64,000 bases of DNA from Pseudomonas pisciculturae (GCF_015461805.1 NZ_JACVZE010000003.1:62001-126000); one strand, 5' to 3'; shown: positions 47,101-56,381, counted from the stretch's first letter. Notes: generated from the sequence alone by a model not told the origin. A program made the numbers and translations.

Positions 47101-50100
47101 ACGCTCCAATTCTCGCACCCTCGACCAAATCGGGCCGGGTCTCACCCAAGCGCTTCCAGTACGCATCAAATATCTGCCAGTAATCCTCGGGAAAAGGATT
47201 CCCCTGCAGCGTTGTGACGCGATTGACCCTGGCCATCGCCTCTACCCGTTCGAGCGGCGGGTTCAAGTGAGCCTGGGGTACTTCGCGTAACTGGTTGAAC
47301 TCAAGGTCGATCGACTCCGCAGCGGCAAGGTTCTGCAAGCCCGCTGGCCACTGGTCCAGTTGCGTCGCGTAAAGATTCAGCTCTTTGAGCCGGGTCATCG
47401 CGCTGACATCCGGGGAGGTGCCCAGCGGGTTGAGGTGCAAGTCAAGCGTCTCAAGGCCACTGAGACCGCTTAGTCTTGTGGCATTTGGCGGGGTCAGTCG
47501 GATTTGATTTCGTGGCAGCTTTAAAGAGGTCAAGCCTTGCATGTCAGCGACCGTCGCCGGCACCTCGGTAAGCTTGCAACTGAAGATCTCCAAACGTTTA
47601 ACCTGAGTAAATTGTTTGAGGAACGTGTCGCCGCTCTCCGACCACTTGAAGAATCGCAACTCAAGCGTCTCGACATGACTAAAATCCCCGCTCAAGGCCG
47701 GTAATGGAAGGTCCGAAACGGGGCCTAACAGGCTTAATTTATTCCCCGTCTCCCGGCGCCAGCAGCGCCTGATTTCATTGGCCTTGACGGCCACCGCACC
47801 ACCAGCACGGTCAAACTCGGTCAGCGCCGACTGCGGTGCATGTTCCGTCACCCAGGCTTTCAACGTGTTGTCCAAAGCCTCGTATTCAGCCTCCAATCGC
47901 GTGAGTACACGGAAGATATTCACGCCCGCTGAACGAATGAACTCGTTCGTTTGTGCCTCGCTGAGCGCCGGGTAGAGCTTGCGCAGCCGCGCCTCGGGAG
48001 AATGCAGTGTACGGTCACTCACACGACGCAATCGGCTACATCCAGGCCCACCGCCCAACAGGCGCATCGTAGGATCATAGGGTGGCTTAAGGATCGGATG
48101 TTCCAGCAGCACCGTGCGTAATTGAGGCCGAGGCAAAGGTGATTGCCTAATGGCTTGCTTGAGCTGCGAACTGTCACTCAGGCCCATGGCCTGCTGCTCC
48201 AGGGGCGACATTGCCTCCCAGGCCGCTGTGTAAAAGTCCCCTGGGCCCTGGGTCAAAAACTCACCGTTCTCCTGGATAACCAGCGTCCTGGCCGGCGTGA
48301 TATCCGGGGAACCGATGGCATCCAATGTCGCCCCTTGCGCCGAATACTGACGTAACTCGACCCGTGTTCCACGCTGCCACCCCGGCAGGGTTTCAAGGGT
48401 ACGCAAGGCCAGCCGTTGGCTGTCGATGTCCGCCAACGTATCCAGGTGCAACCCTTCATAGGCGCGGGATACGCGGGTTTCCTGCTCAAACCACTGCGCT
48501 TGCGCGACCTGGGTTTCAGGCAGGCGACCGGTGCGGCGAAATACCTGCAAATCATCAGCGCCCAGCGTTTCAAGCACATGCGCAGCCACCGCTGGCGACA
48601 GTTTTGGATAAGCGTCCAGCACCCGTTGAACATCTGGATCATCGGTGCGGGTAAAGGCCTTGAAACGTTCTTCCACCAACGTGCCTTTGAGAGACGCCGC
48701 CGTGCTGGCGATGAACTGGCGCAGTTGCTGAGCCCGCGAATGCAATGAGTCTTGAGGGCCGCCGGGAAATTCCGTAAGCGCAGGGTCATCCCCTTGCAGG
48801 GTGTACAGGACCTCGTTGAGCAGTTCGCCCCGGTCCATATTGCCCTGGCTCAGCGCCACTACTTTCCTTGGGATCGACGCCGGGCCGGCGCTTTCCCAGA
48901 GAACGTTGGCGCTACTGTCCATGATCCGAAGCAATGGCCTGTCGGGCAGCAGGCCACGGCGCTGCATGAGGTCGAGTTGCAACGCAGGGTCGGCTTTTGC
49001 ATAAACCAGTGGATCGGTACTGTTCATCTGCTCGACGAACGTCGTAAGCGCTTGATGGATCTCGAAGCGATTGAGGGTTTCCTCAAGCACCCGCGGGAGC
49101 GGTTCATGATTGACGAAGGTTTCCCGCAAGGTATCCGGCTCTACCCCGCTGATACGGACTTGATCCGCGTGCTCGGCCAACCCCAGTCGCTTGAGCAGTG
49201 TAGGGTCGTCCCAGGTTAACGGTTCTTCAAGCTCATGGCTCCAGACACCCTGATGGTTATGCTCCAGTTTTGGCGCATAGGCGTCGGGCCGTGACGGGTG
49301 CTGAATGCGGTATTGGCCGGTCTCGGCGTCTTGTTTGACCTGATAATGCTTGCCCTCCAGCGGCAACACCGTCTGGTCGTTGACCGCATGCAGCCCCAGC
49401 TTGTCGGCTTTGGACTGCGGTGCCAGTTCGACCGTGGACGCGTACGGGTCAAGGTCCGCCTTCCACAACATCTGTTTGCCCGACGGCATCGTGACCGGTT
49501 TGAGATTATCCAGCGTGTTCACGTATTTGACGTTGGGTAACACTTTGGCACCGGCGGCAAAAAACGCCACATTGAGTGCCACCGAGGAGAAGTGTGCCCA
49601 TGCCTCTTTCGTATCCCCCTGCTCAGCCGCTGCGATCCCTTCGTATACCTCGTAACACATCTGCGCCGCGCCAACGGCCAGCATGATCGGACCCAGGCCC
49701 GGCACCACAAAAGCAGCCACGTTTAGAATACTGAGTACCGCATCGAGATAGCTTTGCAACCGCTCGGTTCGAGCCTTGGCATCCTCGTCTCCTGTCGGCA
49801 CGGCGACCGCTCGTGCATCGGCATAAATCTTCGAGGTATGCGCGTTGGCCATGCGCTCCCACAGATTGCCCCACAGGTACCTTTCACCCAGATGCAATTG
49901 CCCAGGGTTGGGCTGCAGCGGGTAATCGAGCGTTGCATCGTCGTTGCCCGCAGGCTGATACAACCGGTTGAACTGCTTGAAGAACTTGCCCTGCTCACGC
50001 TTGGGGATAAACCGGCTGAAAAAGCGCCGGTAAGAGGCGCTGTGCAGGCGCGTCCTGAGGTCTGCCATGAAATCGGCGCTTGAGGCGTATTCCCTGAGCG

Positions 50101-51127
50101 GTTGCTGTGGGTCATTTGGGAGATACACCAGCAGACGTTCGACCCGGGTACTATCAGCACGATCCGGGCCGATCAGCAAGGGCCCGACCAGCTCGATCCC
50201 GAAGACTTTTAATGCCGCGAAAGTGACCCGCCGGCCATCCAGGCTCACGTTCGGCGTATCGGCCAGCACTTGCTTGAGCATCTCGTAGGCAGTGTCGCTG
50301 ATACCCGCCAAAACACGGCCACTGCGATGATCCGTGACGAGCTGTAGATGGGCGACCTCAACGCTGAGCACCAGTTGCTGGCGGTGATGCTCTTGCAGCT
50401 GTTGGTCGAGGGCATCGCGCTCGGCCTTCGTCGCGGGGTACAGCACCTCTTTGAGGTGTGCTTGATAACGCGCGCCCAGGTCCAGGGTGCGGCAGAGCTT
50501 GGCAAAGGCATGCGCAGGGATGGCCACGGCCTGGGAAGTGACCGCGTAGACCGTTGGAATGATTTCGCCGTCGTATGCGCTGAAGGTGGTGATGACACGG
50601 CAATCGGCACAGGTCAGCGGCTGCTCATCGTCAGGCTCAAAGTTGGCCAGTGCGGCTTCCAGCAGGGAAATGCCCTGATACCGGTCGTTGAGCGTCGAAT
50701 TGTCCCGCTGCTCCAACACAAAAGCCCCGAACATGTCGGTGCGGCCGCGTGATGCCCGGTACTTTCGGGCGAAGTAGGTGTTACGAACATCGATGTCCAG
50801 CTTGAATTCTTTTTTGATCGCCTCTTTCAGCAGCTTCTCAGCAAAGTCCGCAATATCGGTGAGGCTGCCCAGGCGAGTTTCGATGGTGTTCAACGTCTCG
50901 CGATAGCGGGTGTGGGCGTCTCCCAGGATACCTTTGGCTTCAGTTGAAACGGCCCGATACCAACTGGGCAGTTGGTGCATTTCATGGTTGGCGAGTTCTT
51001 CCTGGCGTTGCGTGCTCGCGCGGTTGAACCAGGCAGGCACGCGGTCTTTCAGGAAGTCGTAATGAACACCGCGAGCGTCGGCGTTGAACACGCCGACGAG
51101 CGTGGCCGTTGAGTTGGGTTGTAACAT
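44114..51127 (-). CDS. Giant toxin-like protein: LRR, NEL E3 ubiquitin ligase and SET-like domain
   Basis: A 2337-aa protein likely acting inside a eukaryotic host. Order: a dermonecrotic-toxin-like N-terminal region (DUF6543 type, about 1-1100) with a hydrophobic double segment near 462-530 (VAAFVVPGLGPIMLAVGAAQ); LRR block 1 (about 1146-1290); a helical spacer; LRR block 2 (about 1449-1600, LDLSGNQLRELPPALGGMPG); an NEL domain (about 1690-1980) with GRAACCDRAALSFSN, where Cys1767-x-Asp1769 fits the catalytic CxD of IpaH/SspH ligases; and a SET-like C-terminus (about 2185-2335) with RRIAKGETVGLYGG, SRINTN and FATEDIPAGVELRMDYGY. No signal peptide is seen; the secretion route is unknown. The start follows AAGGA, which lies in a CAAGGACG Rsm-type motif. 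A paralogue without SET lies upstream. Confidence 0.85.
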   Translation of the reverse strand: MLQPNSTATLVGVFNADARGVHYDFLKDRVPAWFNRASTQRQEELANHEMHQLPSWYRAVSTEAKGILGDAHTRYRETLNTIETRLGSLTDIADFAEKLLKEAIKKEFKLDIDVRNTYFARKYRASRGRTDMFGAFVLEQRDNSTLNDRYQGISLLEAALANFEPDDEQPLTCADCRVITTFSAYDGEIIPTVYAVTSQAVAIPAHAFAKLCRTLDLGARYQAHLKEVLYPATKAERDALDQQLQEHHRQQLVLSVEVAHLQLVTDHRSGRVLAGISDTAYEMLKQVLADTPNVSLDGRRVTFAALKVFGIELVGPLLIGPDRADSTRVERLLVYLPNDPQQPLREYASSADFMADLRTRLHSASYRRFFSRFIPKREQGKFFKQFNRLYQPAGNDDATLDYPLQPNPGQLHLGERYLWGNLWERMANAHTSKIYADARAVAVPTGDEDAKARTERLQSYLDAVLSILNVAAFVVPGLGPIMLAVGAAQMCYEVYEGIAAAEQGDTKEAWAHFSSVALNVAFFAAGAKVLPNVKYVNTLDNLKPVTMPSGKQMLWKADLDPYASTVELAPQSKADKLGLHAVNDQTVLPLEGKHYQVKQDAETGQYRIQHPSRPDAYAPKLEHNHQGVWSHELEEPLTWDDPTLLKRLGLAEHADQVRISGVEPDTLRETFVNHEPLPRVLEETLNRFEIHQALTTFVEQMNSTDPLVYAKADPALQLDLMQRRGLLPDRPLLRIMDSSANVLWESAGPASIPRKVVALSQGNMDRGELLNEVLYTLQGDDPALTEFPGGPQDSLHSRAQQLRQFIASTAASLKGTLVEERFKAFTRTDDPDVQRVLDAYPKLSPAVAAHVLETLGADDLQVFRRTGRLPETQVAQAQWFEQETRVSRAYEGLHLDTLADIDSQRLALRTLETLPGWQRGTRVELRQYSAQGATLDAIGSPDITPARTLVIQENGEFLTQGPGDFYTAAWEAMSPLEQQAMGLSDSSQLKQAIRQSPLPRPQLRTVLLEHPILKPPYDPTMRLLGGGPGCSRLRRVSDRTLHSPEARLRKLYPALSEAQTNEFIRSAGVNIFRVLTRLEAEYEALDNTLKAWVTEHAPQSALTEFDRAGGAVAVKANEIRRCWRRETGNKLSLLGPVSDLPLPALSGDFSHVETLELRFFKWSESGDTFLKQFTQVKRLEIFSCKLTEVPATVADMQGLTSLKLPRNQIRLTPPNATRLSGLSGLETLDLHLNPLGTSPDVSAMTRLKELNLYATQLDQWPAGLQNLAAAESIDLEFNQLREVPQAHLNPPLERVEAMARVNRVTTLQGNPFPEDYWQIFDAYWKRLGETRPDLVEGARIGAFDSGNPRFEAARQIYQVLSDQPLREIIWRLGEGADVELARLKQEYDSLTTQLQAWEFSGRGANQRYLRPHLFDFGTTIQDARFEAGQRILKCWRRQTPQVHATDGTPIGLELDLSGLNLPSLPDLDTDFSHVGSLKLSRMNLATSPEGFLARFQGVRWLDLSGNQLRELPPALGGMPGLTRLFLQNNRIRLSPETARILSERVTLRALIVNDNDLRISPDFSQITDMRTLNMAHAGLTAWPTGLAEQPLLDRIDLIGNQMTTIPASVISPPQELLAQSARVNNVTDASGNPWSEATLQQVREYGERLEQAGLASPNQPNRLVASVPLNASRVAARAVTYDAPFQRWSAGLSTEQAATRKAQWDDLRGQAGTDGFFNVLRDLQAAGAGHEDLQRRVWEVIDSITENSAESESLREQMFEWSGRAACCDRAALSFSNLEIMTMVYKARLQAMDSTQGVALSTLSRGMFRLDEVEKVALNDIDQRRTKINNNLNLTTEQRNHQLAQLEEVEIRLAYRYGLKDRLQLPGQPSQVRFTALGNVTQAMLDAAYDRIVALDNSPEEFQALLSREFWQDYVTQKYRPQFESQGKPYQEALAALHESFSDGSLTATAYDAQAKDLQARLVIEDAALIDALSRQEIAERLLPREPLQTLTDPTERPGFALALSEAQAIEFNGKRYFITSMPDAGDGQHYLLRVQSPNNPFELASSGIVAKPDVKGVWRRRGQVGGMRTDSSDDEFEPASESMPVSPYTSAELRFMRQETHFATLTNELGTYNRANNGKYPLRDLQGRPIRIKGLETQAKMESGRTYSSAPLKPYIRFEGYERVGALYEEKLQWRTFTAEDVKVPGEKALIGQSMVVANRRIAKGETVGLYGGVIIPPGVSVASESTFGMVVGHQMKPDSLTLEPEPIFIVGDNITSRINTNFEYDASGKPIRQAPGGYNVEGVPFHIEAEHSTSRPGVRTPYMLNAVFATEDIPAGVELRMDYGYSERMISIKFP

Positions 51128-51134
51128 GACGGAT

Positions 51135-51142
51135 CGTCCTTG
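51135..51142 (-). promoter_or_regulatory. RsmA/CsrA-type motif over the ribosome binding site of the NEL-SET gene
   Basis: Read on the minus strand, CAAGGACG is an exact match to CANGGAYG and contains the Shine-Dalgarno AAGGA, seven bases before the ATG. In Pseudomonas such sites allow RsmA/RsmE to block translation until the Gac system makes RsmX/Y/Z RNAs. Confidence 0.5.
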
Positions 51143-51197
51143 AGGTGAGGTTAAGACCCCAGCCTATCGAGCGATCCGGTGTTGATGGCCTGCATAG

Positions 51198-54100
51198 TTA
51201 TGGCTTGATTTCAGCGCTTTTCCGGCCAGTCGCTTCGTCGCAAAGCCTGCGCAAAATGTTTTGGGTTTCCTCGGCCAGCGTGGCGTAGTCAGCGGTGTAT
51301 TGCTCATCCGTCATCACCTGGCCAGGGCGGATATCCTGAGTGGGCTTACCCAAAGTACGCCCTGCCATGTCGATGGTTTTGCGCAAGGCGGCTTTTTCTG
51401 TGCCCGATAAGCGCCCATCGGCGGCCCATGCGTTTTGTGCCACCCGCAAATCTTCCAGCGCATTGCCTTTGTTGAGCACCACCTCGAACGCTTTGGCGTT
51501 GGACGCTTCAAGGTAAACTCGCCAAAAGTCCTGCTTGAGCAGTGACTCCCTGAGCAGGTCGCCCTCCTCCAGACTGATGACTCGCGTAAAAGCGTCATCC
51601 AGCATCCTGGGAGTCACATCAGGCTCGTCAAACTTCATGCTTCTGGATTGCCAAGGCAAATCCAGCGTTTGGGCAAGCCCGGTTGTGTACGCCAGGTAAA
51701 TCTCCACCTCATCCAGCGTACGCACTGGATTGCCCTCGGTGTCGTAGCGGGTGATCAAATGCCCTTGCTCATCGTATTCGGGAAATAGCCGCCCCTGCGT
51801 CTTGAGCTCAGCCACCCGAGCACGGGCAATGCGGCCCAGTTCGTCCAGGCGTGACTTGCCCTTGGCCAAGTCCAGCAGTTCGAGCTTGACCAACGCGGGA
51901 CGGCCCGCTGCATGGGCTTCCCACTCCATCACCTCAACCCCCATGGCGTTGAACAACTGCGCGCCAGCGTCTACGCAGGTAGTCGGTGCCTTGGCCATCA
52001 GGAACAGTCTGTCGCGCAGCGTGGGTTCGGCGTCAGCAGCCTCCAGCATGCGCCACACCTTGGCGGTTAGCTCGGCCTTGTATTCATCAGAGACGGCATC
52101 GGACGACTTCAATAGTTTTCTGATTTCGTTAAAAAATGGTTCCGAACCGGGCGCATCTTCCAGGGCCTCCCATACCGGCTGTTTAGCTTGCCACTCCTCT
52201 TGCGTCATTCCCGCCTTCCAAAAAGAACTGTCCCCGGCCCCCTTGGGCGGGAACTGCCGAGTTGGGTCAATACCGGTAGATTCGGCATAGCGGTCGATTG
52301 CGCGCAACACTTCAGGCGTCAACAACTCACGGTCAACCACCGTGCGGGCAATAATGGCGGCGCGATCAGACCCTGGGGCAACCTCGGGGATGCGACTGAG
52401 CCTGTTCGCGCCCAGGTCCAGCATGAATGTGCGCGGGCGTTGCGACGAGAAGAGCCCTTCTGGCCAACCCGTCAGCCTGGTGTCGGCCAGCCAGAGCATT
52501 CGCAAACCAGGCATTTGACCGACATCAGGCGCCAGGCCCAGAGGGTTACCGTCCAGCTCGATCCGCCTTAATTGCCTCAGCGACCTCAACCGCGCGACCG
52601 CCTCGGCATCCAGAGCGATCTGGTTCTCCGCCAGCCCCAACTCCCAAAGGCGTGACATCTGCGTGATAGCTGGAGGCAGTTGCGTCAACTCGCACCCTTC
52701 AAGATTCAAGCTGATCAATCGGGAAAAGTTCGTCAGAAAGGGCACGTTTGCATCGTTGAAGCCTGTGCGCGAAAAATCCAGCCGGGTAACGTGTGAAAAG
52801 TTGGCGCTCAATGCGGGCAAGCTTTGCAATTGCAGTTGAATCGCCACATCTTCCAAGTGAATCAATTGGCCCAGGTATCGGCCAGTAGCGTCATAGTGCC
52901 TGGGGCCAATTTGTCGCCAAGCATCCTTGAGTGCACGAACAATAGCGCTCCTGATCCCCAACTGTTCACGATAGGCAGGGCTGCCGAACTCACCCACCCC
53001 TTCAATTTTGGTGCTCAACCAGGTTTGCAGGGTGGCATCCAGGGTTTTGTACTCACGCTCAAGCGCCTTGAGCCACGTATCGTTATGGGGGTCGTTGGCA
53101 GCTCGCAGCGCCGTCAATTTTTCATCGGTAAAGTCCGGGTACAGGCTGCGCAGGCGCTCCAGCGTGATTCGGTCCCAGTCACTCTGGCCAGCGCCTCGAC
53201 CACTTAACGGGTACCCGACGCGATTGCCTGGCAAGGCACTGGGCGGCACGAAAAACGGCCGGCTCTCAGGCACCATATGCAGCACCCTGCTCAGTTGTGG
53301 CCGAGGCAAGGCATGTTGCTGGATCAACGTCTTCAACGCCTGCCCTTGACCGACATGGGGCAGGCCCAGGGACAGTCGATGGGAGTCGGTCAGCGCGTGC
53401 TGGATCGAACCATAGAGGCTATTGATGACGTTAAGTGAATTGGCCTCCTCATCGAATGCCTGATAGCGGCCTTGAGAGGTCCACACAATTACCTTACGGT
53501 TGGTTGCATCGACTGGGCCGAAACTGGCCCGTACCCGCCCGTCATAAGTGAGTTCGCGCACCTCCAGGCGCAAATCGTCCTGCCAGCCCGGCAGGGCTTC
53601 CAGGGTGTTGAGTGCCAAGGCCTCGGTATCCGGGTTGGCCAGGGCGTCCAGGTAAAGCCCTTCATAGGCACGCACCAGGCGCATTTGGCGCTGCATCTTG
53701 CGCGCCTGTTGGGCAAGCCTGAAGGGTATTTTCCCGGTGTTCTTGAGGGACGCCAGTTCATCGGGGCGGGCAGCATCAAGCAACTCACGACCCATCGTGC
53801 TCGGCAATCCCTTGAAATCACGTTGCAAGACTTGCAATGCCGGGTCGGCGGGCGGTGTCTGGTCGGCATACAAACTGTCAAACACGCGCGCGCGTTGCGC
53901 GACCGAAAAATCGGCGAGCACCGTCTTGAGCAACACCGCACGTTGCACCGTGTCCTCTGGAACGTACTGATGGGCATTGCGCAGTATTTGCGAAACCTCT
54001 TCTTTGCTGAGCGTACCCACTATCCGTTCGGGCAATTTACCGGCCCTGAGGTCTTCCACGCTGATGTTGAGCACATTGGCCGCTGAGGGCCTTCCAGCGT

Positions 54101-56381
54101 CGAAGCGAACGATCTGTGCCGACGCACCTTCGCCCTCCACGACTTCAATAGCCCAGGAGGTCGGCCAACCGGGAAGCTCGGTCGACAACGGCGCCGCATA
54201 CTGTGCCAGCGGACTGGGCAAACCGCCGTTGCGGATCAACTCGCTCACCTTCACTGCGTCGGCGTAGGCGCGAAACTGCCTGGAGGTGTCCAGCATTAAG
54301 GCCGGGGCGGGGTCGCTTTCTGTGTGCAGACGGCGCAACACTTCATCCGGCACATCACTGACGATACGAATCTGCTCCAGCTCAATGTCGGTAAACCCTT
54401 CCATTGCCGGCCCCTGGCGCCGCATCAGACGTGGCTGCTCCCAGCTCAGCGGTTGCTCCACCTCATTGAGCCAGCCACCGGTGCCGTTGTGGCGAATCTC
54501 AGGTTGATAAGCATCGGGCCGCCGGGGATGTTGAATGCGGTACTTGCCGGGATACGGGTCTTTTTTCAGCTCCAGGGGCTTGCCTTCCAGCACCAGGATC
54601 TTGTCGCTGCCGTGGCTGTGCAAACCCTCTGCCGAGGGCACCGAATCGGGCGCGATGTTGATATTGCGCACGTAGGGCTTGAGGTCCGGCTTCCATAATC
54701 GGGTTTTGCCGCTGGGTAGCTTGACGGCCTTCAAGCCCTCGATAAACGGCGACACGGTAAAATGGAACACCGCCCCTCCAACCCCGAGCACCACCAGGTT
54801 TTCGATCACATCGCCCAGGTGCTTCCAACCGGCTTCACGGTCACCCGTGCTCAACTCATGGGCCCCTTCAAACACCTCGTAAAACAATTGCGCGGCCGTC
54901 ACCGCAAGCATCGCGTAACCCAAGGGCGGAACCAGCATCGAGACCGCGTTCAATACCAACATGCCCAGGCCCAGGTAGTGCGACAAGCGGCGAGCACGGT
55001 TGCTGGCGTCGGCTTGTGCAGTCGGGATAGCTTGCGAATGGCCGTCGTCGAGCAATCTCGCGCCATGGCCCTCATAAAGCTCGTGCCACAGGTCAATAAA
55101 TATCCAACGGTCATGGAACGCAATGCTACGGATATCCAGGTTCAACCCATCGGCGGGGATTCGAAGGGTGTGTTCAGGGTCGCCCAACACCGAGGTCATC
55201 GGCGTTGGCGCCAGCAATTTTGACCAGAACTGGCCTTGTTCAGAACGCATCCACCCCGCCGCCCAGGTCTGCGGTGGGGCGTCCACAACCAACTCGGTCA
55301 ATCGGCGAAAGTAATAGGGTCGATCTTTTTTTGCCACGAACTGGCTCAAGAACGTCTGGTACTGCGTAGGCGTATTCCCTTTGGAGCGATCACTCTCTTT
55401 GGGGGCGACGCTCAAGCGATCAGTCATCTGTTGCTGCAACTCGGCAAACGACTCGTAACGTTTGATGGGGTGTTTCGGGTCGTCGGGAAACCACGCGATA
55501 AACCACGTGCCATAGCGATGTTCGCCAACAAGCTGCATAAGCACACAGCCCTGTAGAGGCAGGTTCATCAGGCAGGGCGTGCTGTAGATAAGGCGCTTTT
55601 CGCCGACTTTGATCTCTTTTTCACCGCTGGCTACTCTCAGCAGCAAGGCAAAGTCGTCGGCCTCGATATCACCCTTGAGCAAAGCCATATGCGCTGCCGC
55701 TTTGAGGGCGTCTTTTTTCCAGGTGGTGTAGCGCAAACGTAACAGCGACCGGTCGATGGCACCGCCAGGCCGCACATGGGTGTGGAGGTAGGTGTGGTAT
55801 TTTCTGCCTAGGTCCAGTTCACGGCAAAGCGTGGCAAATGCGTCAATAGAGAGCGCGGTTGTCACACGCTCGAAATGCCCCAGCGTATCGTCAGGGCAAG
55901 TGATAAATCCCGAGGCACTGTTGAAGAACCCAGGCGCGGCCTCGGGCTCTTCAAAGTTGTTCAGCGCCGCTTGCAGCAGGGTAAACGTCTTGGACTTGAA
56001 CCCGCCTGTGCGCCGACCGAAGGCATCTTCCACCGGGACGTAGAGCCGCAAACAGGTTTGCTCGACATCCAGTTCATGGCCGGCACGCTTGAGGGCCGCT
56101 TCCAACAGCGGCTTGGTAAACGCGACGACCGTCTGGATCTTGGCCATCTGAGCGTCCCACTGATTCAACGAGTTCCAGCTGGCGTCGACAAAGGTCTTGA
56201 GCGTGTCTTTTTGCGCTTGGGTGGCGCTGCTGTACCAGGCGGGAATTTCAGGCTTGAGCTGGCGCAAGGCGCCCCGGTTTTGCTCGGACGCCCTGATCAA
56301 TACGTTGGGTATGAAACTGATGATTAACGTGAAGTGCCGCCCCTGATCTCCAGGAGGAAGCGGGGCTTGGGAGTGAGCCAT
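51198..56381 (-). CDS. Large toxin-like protein: LRR and NEL E3 ubiquitin ligase domain
   Basis: A 1727-aa paralogue of the next gene down. The N-terminal dermonecrotic-toxin-like region (about 1-1100) has a hydrophobic double segment near 464-540 (LVLNAVSMLVPPLGYAMLAV). LRRs span about 1180-1335 (LISLNLEGCELTQLPPAITQ). The NEL domain fills the C-terminus (about 1390-1727), with PTTCVDAGAQLFNAMG giving Cys1469-x-Asp1471. The Arg that usually follows CxD in IpaH proteins is replaced by Ala. It ends right after NEL and lacks the SET region. The ATG at 56381 has GAGG ten bases upstream; ATG 56396 is an alternative. The gap to the NEL-SET start is 70 bases, so co-transcription is likely. Confidence 0.85.
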   Translation of the reverse strand: MAHSQAPLPPGDQGRHFTLIISFIPNVLIRASEQNRGALRQLKPEIPAWYSSATQAQKDTLKTFVDASWNSLNQWDAQMAKIQTVVAFTKPLLEAALKRAGHELDVEQTCLRLYVPVEDAFGRRTGGFKSKTFTLLQAALNNFEEPEAAPGFFNSASGFITCPDDTLGHFERVTTALSIDAFATLCRELDLGRKYHTYLHTHVRPGGAIDRSLLRLRYTTWKKDALKAAAHMALLKGDIEADDFALLLRVASGEKEIKVGEKRLIYSTPCLMNLPLQGCVLMQLVGEHRYGTWFIAWFPDDPKHPIKRYESFAELQQQMTDRLSVAPKESDRSKGNTPTQYQTFLSQFVAKKDRPYYFRRLTELVVDAPPQTWAAGWMRSEQGQFWSKLLAPTPMTSVLGDPEHTLRIPADGLNLDIRSIAFHDRWIFIDLWHELYEGHGARLLDDGHSQAIPTAQADASNRARRLSHYLGLGMLVLNAVSMLVPPLGYAMLAVTAAQLFYEVFEGAHELSTGDREAGWKHLGDVIENLVVLGVGGAVFHFTVSPFIEGLKAVKLPSGKTRLWKPDLKPYVRNINIAPDSVPSAEGLHSHGSDKILVLEGKPLELKKDPYPGKYRIQHPRRPDAYQPEIRHNGTGGWLNEVEQPLSWEQPRLMRRQGPAMEGFTDIELEQIRIVSDVPDEVLRRLHTESDPAPALMLDTSRQFRAYADAVKVSELIRNGGLPSPLAQYAAPLSTELPGWPTSWAIEVVEGEGASAQIVRFDAGRPSAANVLNISVEDLRAGKLPERIVGTLSKEEVSQILRNAHQYVPEDTVQRAVLLKTVLADFSVAQRARVFDSLYADQTPPADPALQVLQRDFKGLPSTMGRELLDAARPDELASLKNTGKIPFRLAQQARKMQRQMRLVRAYEGLYLDALANPDTEALALNTLEALPGWQDDLRLEVRELTYDGRVRASFGPVDATNRKVIVWTSQGRYQAFDEEANSLNVINSLYGSIQHALTDSHRLSLGLPHVGQGQALKTLIQQHALPRPQLSRVLHMVPESRPFFVPPSALPGNRVGYPLSGRGAGQSDWDRITLERLRSLYPDFTDEKLTALRAANDPHNDTWLKALEREYKTLDATLQTWLSTKIEGVGEFGSPAYREQLGIRSAIVRALKDAWRQIGPRHYDATGRYLGQLIHLEDVAIQLQLQSLPALSANFSHVTRLDFSRTGFNDANVPFLTNFSRLISLNLEGCELTQLPPAITQMSRLWELGLAENQIALDAEAVARLRSLRQLRRIELDGNPLGLAPDVGQMPGLRMLWLADTRLTGWPEGLFSSQRPRTFMLDLGANRLSRIPEVAPGSDRAAIIARTVVDRELLTPEVLRAIDRYAESTGIDPTRQFPPKGAGDSSFWKAGMTQEEWQAKQPVWEALEDAPGSEPFFNEIRKLLKSSDAVSDEYKAELTAKVWRMLEAADAEPTLRDRLFLMAKAPTTCVDAGAQLFNAMGVEVMEWEAHAAGRPALVKLELLDLAKGKSRLDELGRIARARVAELKTQGRLFPEYDEQGHLITRYDTEGNPVRTLDEVEIYLAYTTGLAQTLDLPWQSRSMKFDEPDVTPRMLDDAFTRVISLEEGDLLRESLLKQDFWRVYLEASNAKAFEVVLNKGNALEDLRVAQNAWAADGRLSGTEKAALRKTIDMAGRTLGKPTQDIRPGQVMTDEQYTADYATLAEETQNILRRLCDEATGRKSAEIKP

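Noticed and set aside
44114..56381. NEL proteins as type III secretion effectors
   Set aside because: No type III chaperone, needle or HrpL-type promoter is visible in the window and the proteins are several times larger than IpaH effectors. The export route is left open.
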